DNA of 39,864 bases from Pseudomonadota bacterium (GCA_021781515.1 JAJXWR010000014.1:1-39864); one strand, 5' to 3'. Counted from the stretch's first letter, positions 15,301-22,208 are shown. Notes: a model not told the origin generated them from the letters alone. Translations and numbers: made by a program.

Positions 15301-16367
15301 GTATTCCTGCGTCTGATGACTGGAGCCCGGATCTTCCATGGAGTCCTTTTGCTTCGGATGAGAATCGTTTTCGGAAGATTTTTTTCGGGAGTATCACGGG
15401 GGCCTTTGTCCTGTGTTTGGTGATTCCGCATATCCACGTCCCCCAATTAAGCCGGGAAGAGCGTGATTTACAGGCAACACAGTCACGTATTATCTCTGTG
15501 GCAATGACAGCGCACTTTGAACTACCACCGGAAGTGCTTAAACCCACCGTAGTGCCCCTGAAAAACAAAAGCACGGCACCTACCGCAACCACCCCAAAAA
15601 AAACGGTAAAAGAAGAGCAGGAAACGCATACAACAGTGCACGAACGTGACACCAAAAATACTCAGGAAAAGGCTCCCCCGCCCGAAACCACCGAAAACCG
15701 GGCCACCAGTGACATGGCCGTGCAACAGGCGCGAGCCAAGGCATCCGCCTTGCTGAAAGATCAGGGACTGGATCAGTTAGCTGCGTTGCGCGATCTGGTG
15801 GGCGATCACCCTTCCACGGGCAATACACCGCTATCCGCCAAAGGCACAGAATCCACAGAAGATGGTGGTAGCCGTGCCATGATTACCTCCAGTGTCCGAT
15901 CAGGCAGTGGAGGTCTGGCGGAAGCCGGTCTGAGTGGCAAGTTCAGTTCCGGTTTTGGAGGAGGAAAAGAAGGTTCACGCCGCAATGGAGCCATTCAGGA
16001 AGTCGCCGGTTCTGCCCATGAGCAGGCCGTACACAGTAATATTGGCGAAGGCAAGCATACAGATACCGGCGTGCAGAAAAGAAGTGGTGGCGATATTGCC
16101 CGTGGCTTTGACCGTTTCAATGGCGCACTACAAGCGTTATATCAACGTGCGCTGCGCGACAATCCCGCCCTGCAAGGCAGCGTAACGGTGAAATTAACCA
16201 TTACGGCCGATGGTGCGGTATCCGCCTGCGAAGTTGTTTCCAGTCAATTGAATGACCCCGAACTGGAACAGAAAATTGCCATGCGCATCAAACTGTTTCA
16301 TTTTGATCCGATTAACGGAGACACGTGGACTGGTACACACACCATTAACTTTCTGCCACCGACCTAG
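15297..16367 (+). CDS. TonB-like protein with AgmX/PglI-type C-terminal domain
   Basis: A 356-residue protein anchored by one membrane helix (about 27-45, FFGSITGAFVLCLVIPHI). A long periplasmic linker rich in Thr, Lys, Glu and Pro follows, then a Gly/Ser-rich stretch (about 195-255), and a C-terminal domain of about 75 residues. That domain (LYQRALRDNPALQGSVTVKL, ITADGAVSACEVVSSQLNDP, then a helix ending in IKLFHF) matches the AgmX/PglI variant of the TonB C-terminal fold more than classical FeoB/FhuA-partner TonB. It probably carries motor output across the periplasm to the TPR lipoproteins. It is the last gene of the cluster and is coupled to ExbD 2. The inserted mobile cassette begins 115 bp downstream. 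No TonB-dependent receptor is nearby. Confidence 0.87.
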   Translation: MSIPASDDWSPDLPWSPFASDENRFRKIFFGSITGAFVLCLVIPHIHVPQLSREERDLQATQSRIISVAMTAHFELPPEVLKPTVVPLKNKSTAPTATTPKKTVKEEQETHTTVHERDTKNTQEKAPPPETTENRATSDMAVQQARAKASALLKDQGLDQLAALRDLVGDHPSTGNTPLSAKGTESTEDGGSRAMITSSVRSGSGGLAEAGLSGKFSSGFGGGKEGSRRNGAIQEVAGSAHEQAVHSNIGEGKHTDTGVQKRSGGDIARGFDRFNGALQALYQRALRDNPALQGSVTVKLTITADGAVSACEVVSSQLNDPELEQKIAMRIKLFHFDPINGDTWTGTHTINFLPPT

Positions 16368-16474
16368 GCCTCAGTCTTTTTACTGTGCAGCTACTGAGCG
16401 AACAGCAAGAACAAGTCCATGCATTGTGTGGCTTGCGCCTGAAATTCATTGCACCACCCATTTCCTGCAACCAA

Positions 16475-16482
16475 TGGGTTTC
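16475..16482. repeat. Left target-site duplication of the cassette
   Basis: TGGGTTTC directly abuts the outer end of the left inverted repeat. The identical 8 bp follow the right inverted repeat at 17788-17795. Eight bp is the duplication length typical of ISL3, and also of IS1595 and some other families. Confidence 0.85.
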
Positions 16483-16501
16483 GGGTATTCGTAATTGGTT
16501 G
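16483..16501 (+). repeat. Left terminal inverted repeat
   Basis: GGGTATTCGTAATTGGTTG, reading inward. It matches the inward-reading right end at 18 of 19 positions, with the first 15 identical. Similarity stops at base 19. Confidence 0.88.
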
Positions 16502-16530
16502 TTGATTAAGTGGCTTTCTCTTGGTGTAAA
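16502..16530 (+). promoter_or_regulatory. Candidate cassette promoter next to the left repeat
   Basis: TTGATT (16502-16507), 17 bp, TGTAAA (16525-16530): four of six matches in each box. It starts at the base after the left terminal repeat and reads into the cargo. Tentative. Confidence 0.35.
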
Positions 16531-16617
16531 CTTGGCAATTAAATCGTATTCAGTAGTTGACGGTCGTTTTGACTCGCACATCTGAGCGTAGGGGCCTTTT
16601 GAAAACAGGAGATTCAA

Positions 16618-16913
16618 ATGAGCACTTCTTCCACCACCTACTTCGTGATCTATAGCAACATCAGCCGTTATGGCATGGCTGGTCTGCGGCTACAGGTCAT
16701 GTGGACGTTCGGCAAGACCATCGTTGAAGCCGCAGCTTGGAAAATGAACCGCAGCGGCGAGTCGTTGAAGATATGGCTGGCGTTGAATGGACTGTATATG
16801 CGGACGGCAAAATGAAGTCAGCCCGAGAATTGACCTACGACGAAGTTCTGGCCTTGAGCATTGAGAAGCTCGGTGATGAAGCCCGCACCATCGTTGAGAA
16901 GTTCAATTCGTAA
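16618..16913 (+). pseudogene. Frameshifted small cargo gene, unknown function
   Basis: An ATG at 16618 with a strong AGGAG 6 nt upstream opens a frame (MSTSSTTYFVIYSNISRYGM...) that stops at 16815. From about 16760 the coding character passes to another frame: VVEDMAGVEWTVYADGKMKS, then ARELTYDEVLALSIEKLGDE, ending at TAA 16911-16913. Joining the two near 16755-16765 would give one protein of about 98 residues (N-terminal beta-rich part, then a Glu-rich helical tail), so a single-base indel is the simplest reading. An alternative is two tiny independent genes, with the second starting at the ATG at 16812. It lies directly upstream of a terminator and the toxin-antitoxin pair. The family is not recognised. 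Confidence 0.55.
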
Positions 16914-16919
16914 TCAGCA

Positions 16920-16946
16920 AGCCCCGACACACGCTGGGGCTTTTTT
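16920..16946 (+). terminator. Rho-independent terminator after the frameshifted gene
   Basis: AGCCCC ... GGGGCT (16920-16925 and 16936-16941) form a 6-bp GC stem with a 10-nt loop followed by a run of T (16941-16946). It lies 7 bp after the TAA at 16913 and 17 bp before DUF5397, so the toxin-antitoxin pair is partly insulated from upstream transcription. Confidence 0.65.
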
Positions 16947-16961
16947 CATAGGAGAAACGCC

Positions 16962-17162
16962 ATGCAAGTAGCCATCGCACCGCCGCCTATTCCGGTAGGC
17001 AAGATCAAGAGCTTTGGGCCGTTCGGCCCGAAATACGAGGTAGGTCAAGCCCTCCGCCAATTGGACGATGGTGACTGGATGATCGAGATCACAATGATCG
17101 AAACGGCAGAGAAAGCAGAATACCGCTGGACGCACCTGAACGATGACCCTGAGGCGAACTGA
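16962..17162 (+). CDS. DUF5397-family protein, putative antitoxin of VapD
   Basis: A 66-residue small protein (MQVAIAPPPIPVGKIKSFGP ... KYEVGQALRQLDDGDWMIEI ... EYRWTHLNDDPEAN) that I recognise as the DUF5397 type, with GxIKSFGPFGPKYEVG and LDDGDWM as its conserved core. AGGAG lies upstream of the ATG, directly after a terminator. Its TGA shares a base with the vapD start (TGATG, 17160-17164), so the two are translationally coupled with the small partner first, the usual antitoxin-toxin order. It is located like VapX next to VapD in Haemophilus. The antitoxin role is inferred from position; the domain has no catalytic motif. Confidence 0.8.
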   Translation: MQVAIAPPPIPVGKIKSFGPFGPKYEVGQALRQLDDGDWMIEITMIETAEKAEYRWTHLNDDPEAN

Positions 17163-17440
17163 TGTACGCCGTCGCTTTCGACCTGGTGGTGGCCGACACA
17201 GAGAAGCATCACCCCAAAGGGGTGACGCAGGCATACACCGATATTGGCGCAGTCCTTGGAGAACACGGCTTCCGACGTGTGCAGGGCAACTTGTACGTGA
17301 CTGATGAAGAAAACATGGCGAACCTGTTCCTTGCCATCCAGGCGCTGCGAACCAGAACGTGGTTTCCGAAGTCCGTGCGTGACATTCGCGCCTTCCGCAT
17401 CGAACAGTGGTCGGACTTCACTGCCGTGGTCAAGTCGTAA
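17162..17440 (+). CDS. vapD: VapD family endoribonuclease (Cas2-like toxin)
   Basis: VapD proteins adopt a Cas2-like ferredoxin fold and, in Helicobacter and Haemophilus, cleave mRNA as the toxin of a toxin-antitoxin pair. The 92-residue product has the family length and motifs: MYAVAFDLVVADTEKHHPKG with the conserved Asp at residue 7, QAYTDIGAVL, HGFRRVQGNLYVTDEENMANLF, and a C-terminal WFPKSVRDIRAFRIEQWSDF. It is coupled to the DUF5397 gene by TGATG and its own TAA overlaps a further small ORF as TAATG (17438-17442). It is cargo of the mobile cassette. There is no Cas1 or repeat array, so a CRISPR role is excluded. All visible family residues are intact, so it may be active. Confidence 0.92.
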   Translation: MYAVAFDLVVADTEKHHPKGVTQAYTDIGAVLGEHGFRRVQGNLYVTDEENMANLFLAIQALRTRTWFPKSVRDIRAFRIEQWSDFTAVVKS

Positions 17441-17670
17441 TGTCCAGGAACCATCGCAATCGGTCATGGCGTTCTCAATGGACGCCTGAACCTGTGAGTC
17501 GCGCCGCTGTCCTTAAAAGCGGTGCGACGGCTTGCGTCCAGCCCAGTCCTACCGACCCGACGAAGGATGTAATCACGCTGAACAACATTGCCACGCTAGA
17601 CCTTGGACGGTTCGACTTGGGGCAATTGACAGGGCAAGCCATAACACTTTGTATAAAGGAGAAGTTTTGA
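17440..17670 (+). CDS. Small ORF coupled to vapD, unknown
   Basis: A 76-codon frame whose ATG overlaps the vapD stop (TAATG) and whose TGA overlaps the TTG of the transposase fragment (17667-17670). The product begins Arg/Trp-rich (MSRNHRNRSWRSQWTPEP) and continues DVITLNNIATLDLGRFDLGQ. No family is recognised. The stop/start overlaps are typical of coupled genes, but composition is unconvincing and it could be a chance frame in the leader of the transposase. Confidence 0.35.
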   Translation: MSRNHRNRSWRSQWTPEPVSRAAVLKSGATACVQPSPTDPTKDVITLNNIATLDLGRFDLGQLTGQAITLCIKEKF

Positions 17671-17679
17671 CCAAAGTGT
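17644..17679. repeat. Inverted repeat around the transposase start
   Basis: ACACTTTG (17644-17651) and CAAAGTGT (17672-17679) are perfect 8-bp arms that bracket the AAGGAG and TTG start of the transposase fragment. In mRNA they could hide the ribosome-binding site; in DNA they could be an operator. Confidence 0.45.
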
Positions 17680-17768
17680 ACGCGCAAACCCCGGGCTTTA
17701 GTCATGGGGAGTGTCTGTACCACATCGCCGCCAAACCTGTTGAACCACTGCGTTCCTGCCCACATTGC

Positions 17769-17787
17769 CAATCAATTACGAATACCC
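17769..17787 (-). repeat. Right terminal inverted repeat
   Basis: The complement of the left repeat, ending in AATACCC at the outer edge, with one mismatch (A for G at position 16 reading inward). The inner edge coincides with the point where transposase similarity stops. Confidence 0.88.
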
Positions 17788-17795
17788 TGGGTTTC
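17788..17795. repeat. Right target-site duplication of the cassette
   Basis: TGGGTTTC, identical to 16475-16482. Together with the following TTACCCA it forms a small hairpin (TGGGT-TTCTT-ACCCA, 17788-17802), so the element inserted into a palindromic spot between the motor cluster and the MATE gene. Confidence 0.85.
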
Positions 17796-17936
17796 TTACC
17801 CACCATTTTCGCCGCCAGATAGCGTAAAATGATTGAAAGCTTCAAGGGAAACTCATGCCATTGCCACTCTACTTACGCCACATCCACCGCATTGATACAC
17901 CCCCTTGCTCCTGTGCGACATCCACTAAGGTTTACC

Positions 17937-19295
17937 ATGCCTACTGCTAACCCCGGGGATTCCAACGAATCCAGGCACATCCTGCGTCTTTTGTGGCCGA
18001 TGTGGGGAACTCAACTCCTGCAAATGGGCCACGGATTAGTGGATACCCTCATGGCCGGCCATTACGGCACGCACGCCATGGCCGCCGTGGCCATCGGTTC
18101 GGGATTGTGGCTACCGGTGCTGCTGTTCATGCAAGGCGTATTATTGGCCAGTTTACCCCTGTTCTCACAAGCGCGTGGCCAACAATACTGGCCAGCATTG
18201 TCGCAGATTCTGCAACAATCCTTGCTGATCGCCTGGGGACTTGCCCTGTTGATTGCCGGCCTGCTGTACCTGCTGCCCCTGAGTTTTCATCTCCTGGGGA
18301 TTAAAGCCGATATGATCGCTGACGTACGCCTGTATTTGCGTGGAATACTGCCAGGCGTTCCCGCCGTCGCCTCTTTTATGGTCTTGCGTGCTTACAGTGA
18401 GGCACAAGGTCAGGTACTGCCTATTACCTTGATCAGTGCCACCACCCTGGCTGTCAATATTCCCCTGAACCATATCATGATGCAGGGTTGGCACCAGATA
18501 CCCGCCATGGGAGGTGCCGGTTGTGGATTCGCCACGGCCAGCGTGTACTGGCTGGGTTTGCTATTACTGTTGCTCTGGATCAGCATCGCCCCTTCCTACC
18601 AACACTGCCGTTGGTATGCTGCCGACTGGCGACCTGACTGGAGGCGTCTGCAACAGATAATCCGTTTAGGTCTGCCGCTGGGGGCGGCCCTGTTTTTTGA
18701 AGTCTCAGCCTTTGCGCTGATTGCAGTCATTCTGGCACCGCTGGGTGCCAGCACAGTGGCGGGTCACCAGATCACCTTAAGCATTGCTTCTTTTTTGTTC
18801 ATGCTCCCCCTGGCGCTAAGCAATGCACTGACTATCCGCACCAGTCACTATCTCGGAAGCAATAATCACTCCGGCTTACCCCATTTTTTGCGTATCGCCT
18901 TTAAGCTGAGCCTTACGATCGCCGCCGCCAATGCAGTACTGGTGATACTCCTGCGGCCTTGGGCACCACAGTGGTACACTGCCGATCCGCAGGTGATTGC
19001 CTTGGCACAACGTCTGTTGCTCTACACCGCAGCCTTTCAGCTTTTTGATGGACTGCAAGTCTGTACCACCGGAGTCCTCCGCGGTCTGCATGACACAAAA
19101 GGTCCCTTCTGGATTACCCTGCTCGCCTACTGGGGCCTCACCTTGCCGCTGGGCTACATCCTCGGCCTGACCCGGCTCTCTGGATCGCAACACGGTGCTG
19201 AAGGACTCTGGTTTGCCCTGGTTTTTGGTCTGATCACCGCCGCACTCCTGCTCGGTCTGCGACTCTCCAGTAAAATACGACAGTTACCGCTGTAA
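17937..19295 (+). CDS. MATE-family multidrug efflux transporter
   Basis: A 452-residue inner-membrane antiporter of the multidrug and toxic compound extrusion family, expelling cationic compounds in exchange for Na+ or H+. It shows about 12 hydrophobic helices in two homologous halves. Family signatures include LLWPMWGTQLLQMGHGLVDT in helix 1, VAIGSGLWLPVLLFMQGVL, NIPLNHIMMQG, and the second-half APLGASTVAGHQITLSIASF. The ATG at 17937 was chosen because the family N-terminus starts with a short soluble stretch before RLLWP and TAAGG precedes it; an in-frame ATG at 17829 adds 36 unconserved residues. It lies 142 bp right of the cassette and converges with the following gene with 1 bp between stops. 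The substrate is not predictable. Confidence 0.93.
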   Translation: MPTANPGDSNESRHILRLLWPMWGTQLLQMGHGLVDTLMAGHYGTHAMAAVAIGSGLWLPVLLFMQGVLLASLPLFSQARGQQYWPALSQILQQSLLIAWGLALLIAGLLYLLPLSFHLLGIKADMIADVRLYLRGILPGVPAVASFMVLRAYSEAQGQVLPITLISATTLAVNIPLNHIMMQGWHQIPAMGGAGCGFATASVYWLGLLLLLLWISIAPSYQHCRWYAADWRPDWRRLQQIIRLGLPLGAALFFEVSAFALIAVILAPLGASTVAGHQITLSIASFLFMLPLALSNALTIRTSHYLGSNNHSGLPHFLRIAFKLSLTIAAANAVLVILLRPWAPQWYTADPQVIALAQRLLLYTAAFQLFDGLQVCTTGVLRGLHDTKGPFWITLLAYWGLTLPLGYILGLTRLSGSQHGAEGLWFALVFGLITAALLLGLRLSSKIRQLPL

Positions 19296-19296
19296 G

Positions 19297-19635
19297 TCAG
19301 TTAATGACGGTATTCTGCGACACACCGAAAGACAGTTCCAATGCCCGGATACCACGCACACAACGCACTATCCACCAAAAAAACAGAAAAAAATAAATCA
19401 GATAACCAATCAGCACGAAACTAAGGACATACCCCACCAACAACATTAAAAACCCTGTCCAGAATGTCCGTATCTGAAAATCAAAGTGCGAGGTCGCTAA
19501 CGGCGATGAGGTACTGCGGTAAATATAAGCAATCACTACGCCTGCCATACTGGTCAGACACACCGTCACTAACCCAGCCAGATACAACCAGTAAACAAGT
19601 TTGGCCTTGGCAATACTTTCAGTTTCTCCGATCAT
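19297..19635 (-). CDS. Small membrane protein, DUF4870-like
   Basis: A 112-residue protein with three predicted helices (about 14-38, 58-80 and 80-100). Its sequence pattern (KAKLVYWLYLAGLVTVCLTS, then VIAYIYR, and a C-terminal WWIVRCVRGIRAL) fits the DUF4870/Tic20-like family. The ATG at 19635 has GGGGTGA 6-8 nt upstream; a GTG three codons earlier is less likely. Function is unknown. It ends 1 bp from the MATE stop on the opposite strand. Confidence 0.75.
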   Translation of the reverse strand: MIGETESIAKAKLVYWLYLAGLVTVCLTSMAGVVIAYIYRSTSSPLATSHFDFQIRTFWTGFLMLLVGYVLSFVLIGYLIYFFLFFWWIVRCVRGIRALELSFGVSQNTVIN

Positions 19636-19822
19636 GAATTTCACCCCGGATCGAATAAAGCGATAATCATACCCTCATCATATCATTTGTAGTCGAGTCT
19701 GACACCACTGTCTTGTTGCTATCATCGGCGTAATTCTTCTATTTTTCCATACAGCTTCCTCGTTTCTTCCGGACCATCGCCTCCGGATAAAACCTGTACC
19801 GCCACAAACCGGGCCAATTCGT

Positions 19823-19828
19823 TATAAT
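19823..19828 (+). promoter_or_regulatory. Candidate -10 element for cti
   Basis: A perfect TATAAT 32 bp before the cti ATG, within an otherwise gene-free 215-bp gap. No good -35 is present at 16-18 bp, so the promoter may depend on an activator or be spurious. Confidence 0.35.
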
Positions 19829-19859
19829 AAATCCTTCCGTGTAACGGCGATACCCAACG

Positions 19860-22208
19860 ATGCAAAAAACCTCTGTCTTTGCGACCATCTTCTTCAGTGG
19901 ATTTTTCATCCAGGGCGTACTCCTCGCAGCACTGCTCTTTAGTATCTCTTCTACACAGGCAGCAGTCCCGGATATTTCCTATGAGAAAGACATTGCTCCC
20001 ATTTTTGCGCACCGCTGCGTCGCCTGCCATGCCTGTTACGATGCGCCCTGTCAGTTAAATCTCAGCAATGCCGATGGCGTACAACGAGGAGCCAGTAAAA
20101 CCCCTGTTTATGGTGTCCCGCGTACACAGGCCATGCATCCCACCCGGTTGTTTGTCGATGCCACTGATATTGCCGGCTGGAGAGCCCTGGGATTTTATTC
20201 TGTAATCGAACCTGCAGGTGCCCAGGCTTCACTGATGGCGCGAATGTTATCGCTGGGCAGTCACCGGACAATCACTGAACAAACCGGCATCCCCGCAGAA
20301 ATTCACACCAATGTCGAACGTTCGAACCAGTGTCCGGCCACTGACACCGACTGGCAAGATTACCTCGATCACCATGCGCAAGAGGGGATGCCTTTTATGG
20401 TGGCCGGATTAAGTCACACTGATCTCAAGACGTTACAACAGTGGTTAGCTGCAGGAGCTCCCGTTGTGGCGCATCCTGTAGAACCAACCCGCAGGGAATT
20501 GCTGCAAATTAACCAATGGGAGCACTACCTCAACCAACCAGATCCAAGACACCAGTTACTGAGTCGCTGGCTTTATGAGCACTGGGTGGTTGCCCACCTG
20601 TATTTTCCATTTCTGCCCCCTGGCCATTTTTTTGAGCTGATTCGTTCTTCGACTCCACCAGGAATGCCTATTGAGATCATTGCCAGCCGCTCCGCCAATG
20701 ATCCACCGCCGGTGCACCCGTATTACCGTATGCGCCCCATTCAGGGAAGCCTGGTTTACAAGACCCACATCACTTTTCCCCTGGATTCCAGTCTGAAAAA
20801 TTCAATTGAACAGCTGTTTTTCAGCAGCCAATGGGACATCCATCAAGCCGCTGGTTATGATGAAAGCAGTCGGGCCAATCCTTTTTTAACCTTTAGCGAT
20901 TTGCCCGTGGCCGCCCGTTACCAATTCATGCTGGAACATGCAGAATATTTTGTGCGTACGTTCATCCGTGGCCCGGTTTGCCGCGGGCAACTGGCCACGG
21001 ATGTCATCCGGGATAATTTCTGGACTTTTTTCCAGGATCCCCGCTATGATCTTTATGTCACGGATGCTGACTACCGTCAGCGCGTTTCACCGCTGCTGGC
21101 GCTACCCGGTCAACTGGACGGTCTTCTTGATTTACCGAAAGAATGGCTCAAATATCGGCACCTACGTAATGAATATGAAAAACTCCGCCAAAACGCCTAT
21201 CGACAGGAGGAGTCTCAAGGTGCCGGCTTCAAAGACCTCTGGACGGGAAATGGCGTCAATACCAATGCACTGCTCAGCATATTCCGCCACGGTAACAGTG
21301 CCACTGTGCATCGCGGCTTGCTGGGTGCGCCACCACAAACCCTGTGGCTACTGGATTTTCCCTTGCTGGAACAGACTTATTATGAACTGGTGGTAAATTT
21401 CGATGTATTTGGCACGTTATCGCACCAGACACAAACCAGGCTGTATTTTGATCTGATCCGGTTTTCTGCAGAAAACAACTTCTTGCGGCTGATGCCGCCG
21501 ACACAACGGCAACTGCTGCTTGATGACTGGTACCAGGACAGCGGCCGCATTAAACTCTGGCTGGATTACTCGCCTGTCAGTGCCGACCTGGTAGCAGCCG
21601 ATCCCTATTTTTCTGCGGATGCAAAAACCGAATTCGAGCAACGCCTGCTGCAACGCAGCACTCGCTTTAATGCCACACCTGACCCCATCAACCGCTGTAG
21701 TCAACCCAGTGGTTGCAGCCGGACAGGGGTTCCTCCATTTGTGGCCTCCAGTGATAAAGCTCTCAGCCAGATCGCTGCCTCTACCCCAGCACAGCTTCCT
21801 GCCATTCTCTTCTTGCCTGAAGCCAGTTTATTGAGAATTTACAATACTCATGGTCAACAGACTTTTTATACCTTACTCAGGAACAGAGCCCACAGCAATG
21901 TCGCTTTTATTCTCGGTGAAGACTTGCGTTACCAACCGGAACGTGACTCTATAACCATCGCCCCTGGTTTGCTGACGTCTTATCCTAATTTTGCTTTTAA
22001 TATCGCCAGTAATGCACTACCGACATTTTTAAGCGATTTACGCCAAGTGCGTGATAGCGCACAATGGCAGCACTTGCTCGCACAGTGGGGAGTTCGCCGT
22101 TTGAGTCCTGAATTCTGGCCACTGTTTGATCATTTGCTGGACTTTTTACGGACTGATGCCCCCGTGGAGGCAGCCATTCCTGACTTGAATCGCTATGAAA
22201 AATGGTAA
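19860..22208 (+). CDS. cti: Fatty acid cis/trans isomerase, periplasmic cytochrome-c type
   Basis: Cti converts cis-unsaturated acyl chains in membrane phospholipids directly to the trans form, stiffening the membrane during solvent, heat or osmotic stress. The 782-residue product has a signal peptide (hydrophobic to about residue 33, STQA-AVPDIS) and a c-type haem motif CVACH (Cys53, Cys56, His57) followed by CYDAPCQLNLSNADG, as in Pseudomonas Cti. Other conserved-looking parts include GLSHTDLKTLQQWLAAGAPV and FKDLWTGNGVNTNALLSIFRHG. The length is that of the family. It appears monocistronic. Regulation of known Cti is mostly by substrate access rather than transcription; nothing in the sequence contradicts that. 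Confidence 0.94.
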   Translation: MQKTSVFATIFFSGFFIQGVLLAALLFSISSTQAAVPDISYEKDIAPIFAHRCVACHACYDAPCQLNLSNADGVQRGASKTPVYGVPRTQAMHPTRLFVDATDIAGWRALGFYSVIEPAGAQASLMARMLSLGSHRTITEQTGIPAEIHTNVERSNQCPATDTDWQDYLDHHAQEGMPFMVAGLSHTDLKTLQQWLAAGAPVVAHPVEPTRRELLQINQWEHYLNQPDPRHQLLSRWLYEHWVVAHLYFPFLPPGHFFELIRSSTPPGMPIEIIASRSANDPPPVHPYYRMRPIQGSLVYKTHITFPLDSSLKNSIEQLFFSSQWDIHQAAGYDESSRANPFLTFSDLPVAARYQFMLEHAEYFVRTFIRGPVCRGQLATDVIRDNFWTFFQDPRYDLYVTDADYRQRVSPLLALPGQLDGLLDLPKEWLKYRHLRNEYEKLRQNAYRQEESQGAGFKDLWTGNGVNTNALLSIFRHGNSATVHRGLLGAPPQTLWLLDFPLLEQTYYELVVNFDVFGTLSHQTQTRLYFDLIRFSAENNFLRLMPPTQRQLLLDDWYQDSGRIKLWLDYSPVSADLVAADPYFSADAKTEFEQRLLQRSTRFNATPDPINRCSQPSGCSRTGVPPFVASSDKALSQIAASTPAQLPAILFLPEASLLRIYNTHGQQTFYTLLRNRAHSNVAFILGEDLRYQPERDSITIAPGLLTSYPNFAFNIASNALPTFLSDLRQVRDSAQWQHLLAQWGVRRLSPEFWPLFDHLLDFLRTDAPVEAAIPDLNRYEKW

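Larger units (their letters stand above)
16483..17787. mobile_element. Transposase-deleted mobile cassette carrying a VapD module
   Basis: A 1305-bp unit with terminal inverted repeats (GGGTATTCGTAATTG-G-TTG at 16483-16501 and its complement with one mismatch at 17769-17787) and an 8-bp duplication of TGGGTTTC on both flanks. Contents left to right: an outward-adjacent promoter, a frameshifted small gene, a terminator, DUF5397, VapD, a 76-codon ORF and the first about 35 codons of a zinc-ribbon transposase whose frame runs into the right terminal repeat. With no complete transposase it is non-autonomous, like the mobile insertion cassettes described for several IS families. The zinc-ribbon fragment plus 8-bp duplication favours ISL3; IS1595 is the main alternative. 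The perfect duplication suggests a fairly recent, complete transposition event, mobilised in trans. Confidence 0.85.
17667..17822 (+). pseudogene. N-terminal fragment of a zinc-ribbon (ISL3-type) transposase
   Basis: A strong AAGGAG (17656-17661) is placed 5 nt before a TTG start. The frame reads TKVYAQTPGFSHGECLYHIA then AKPVEPLRSCPHCQS, which matches the N-terminal zinc-binding region of ISL3 transposases (a PGF-like start, a YHI strand, and the first CPHC knuckle). Right after CPHCQS the frame enters the right terminal repeat and continues out of the element to a stop at 17822. About 400 residues, including the catalytic DDE core, are missing. An internal deletion that fused the gene's start to the element end explains this. 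Confidence 0.6.

Noticed and set aside
13593-16367. Classical TonB-ExbB-ExbD iron-uptake system
   Set aside because: Two ExbD paralogues, TPR lipoproteins and an AgmX/PglI-like C-terminal domain, with no TonB-dependent receptor or siderophore gene close by, fit an Agl/Glt-like system better.
16385-16585. 66-codon plus-strand frame before the cassette cargo
   Set aside because: It runs across the left target duplication and terminal repeat, so it is a chance frame created by the insertion.
17162-17440. Cas2-like fold suggesting a CRISPR locus
   Set aside because: The protein is VapD by motif and length; there is no cas1, no other cas gene and no repeat-spacer array anywhere in the window.
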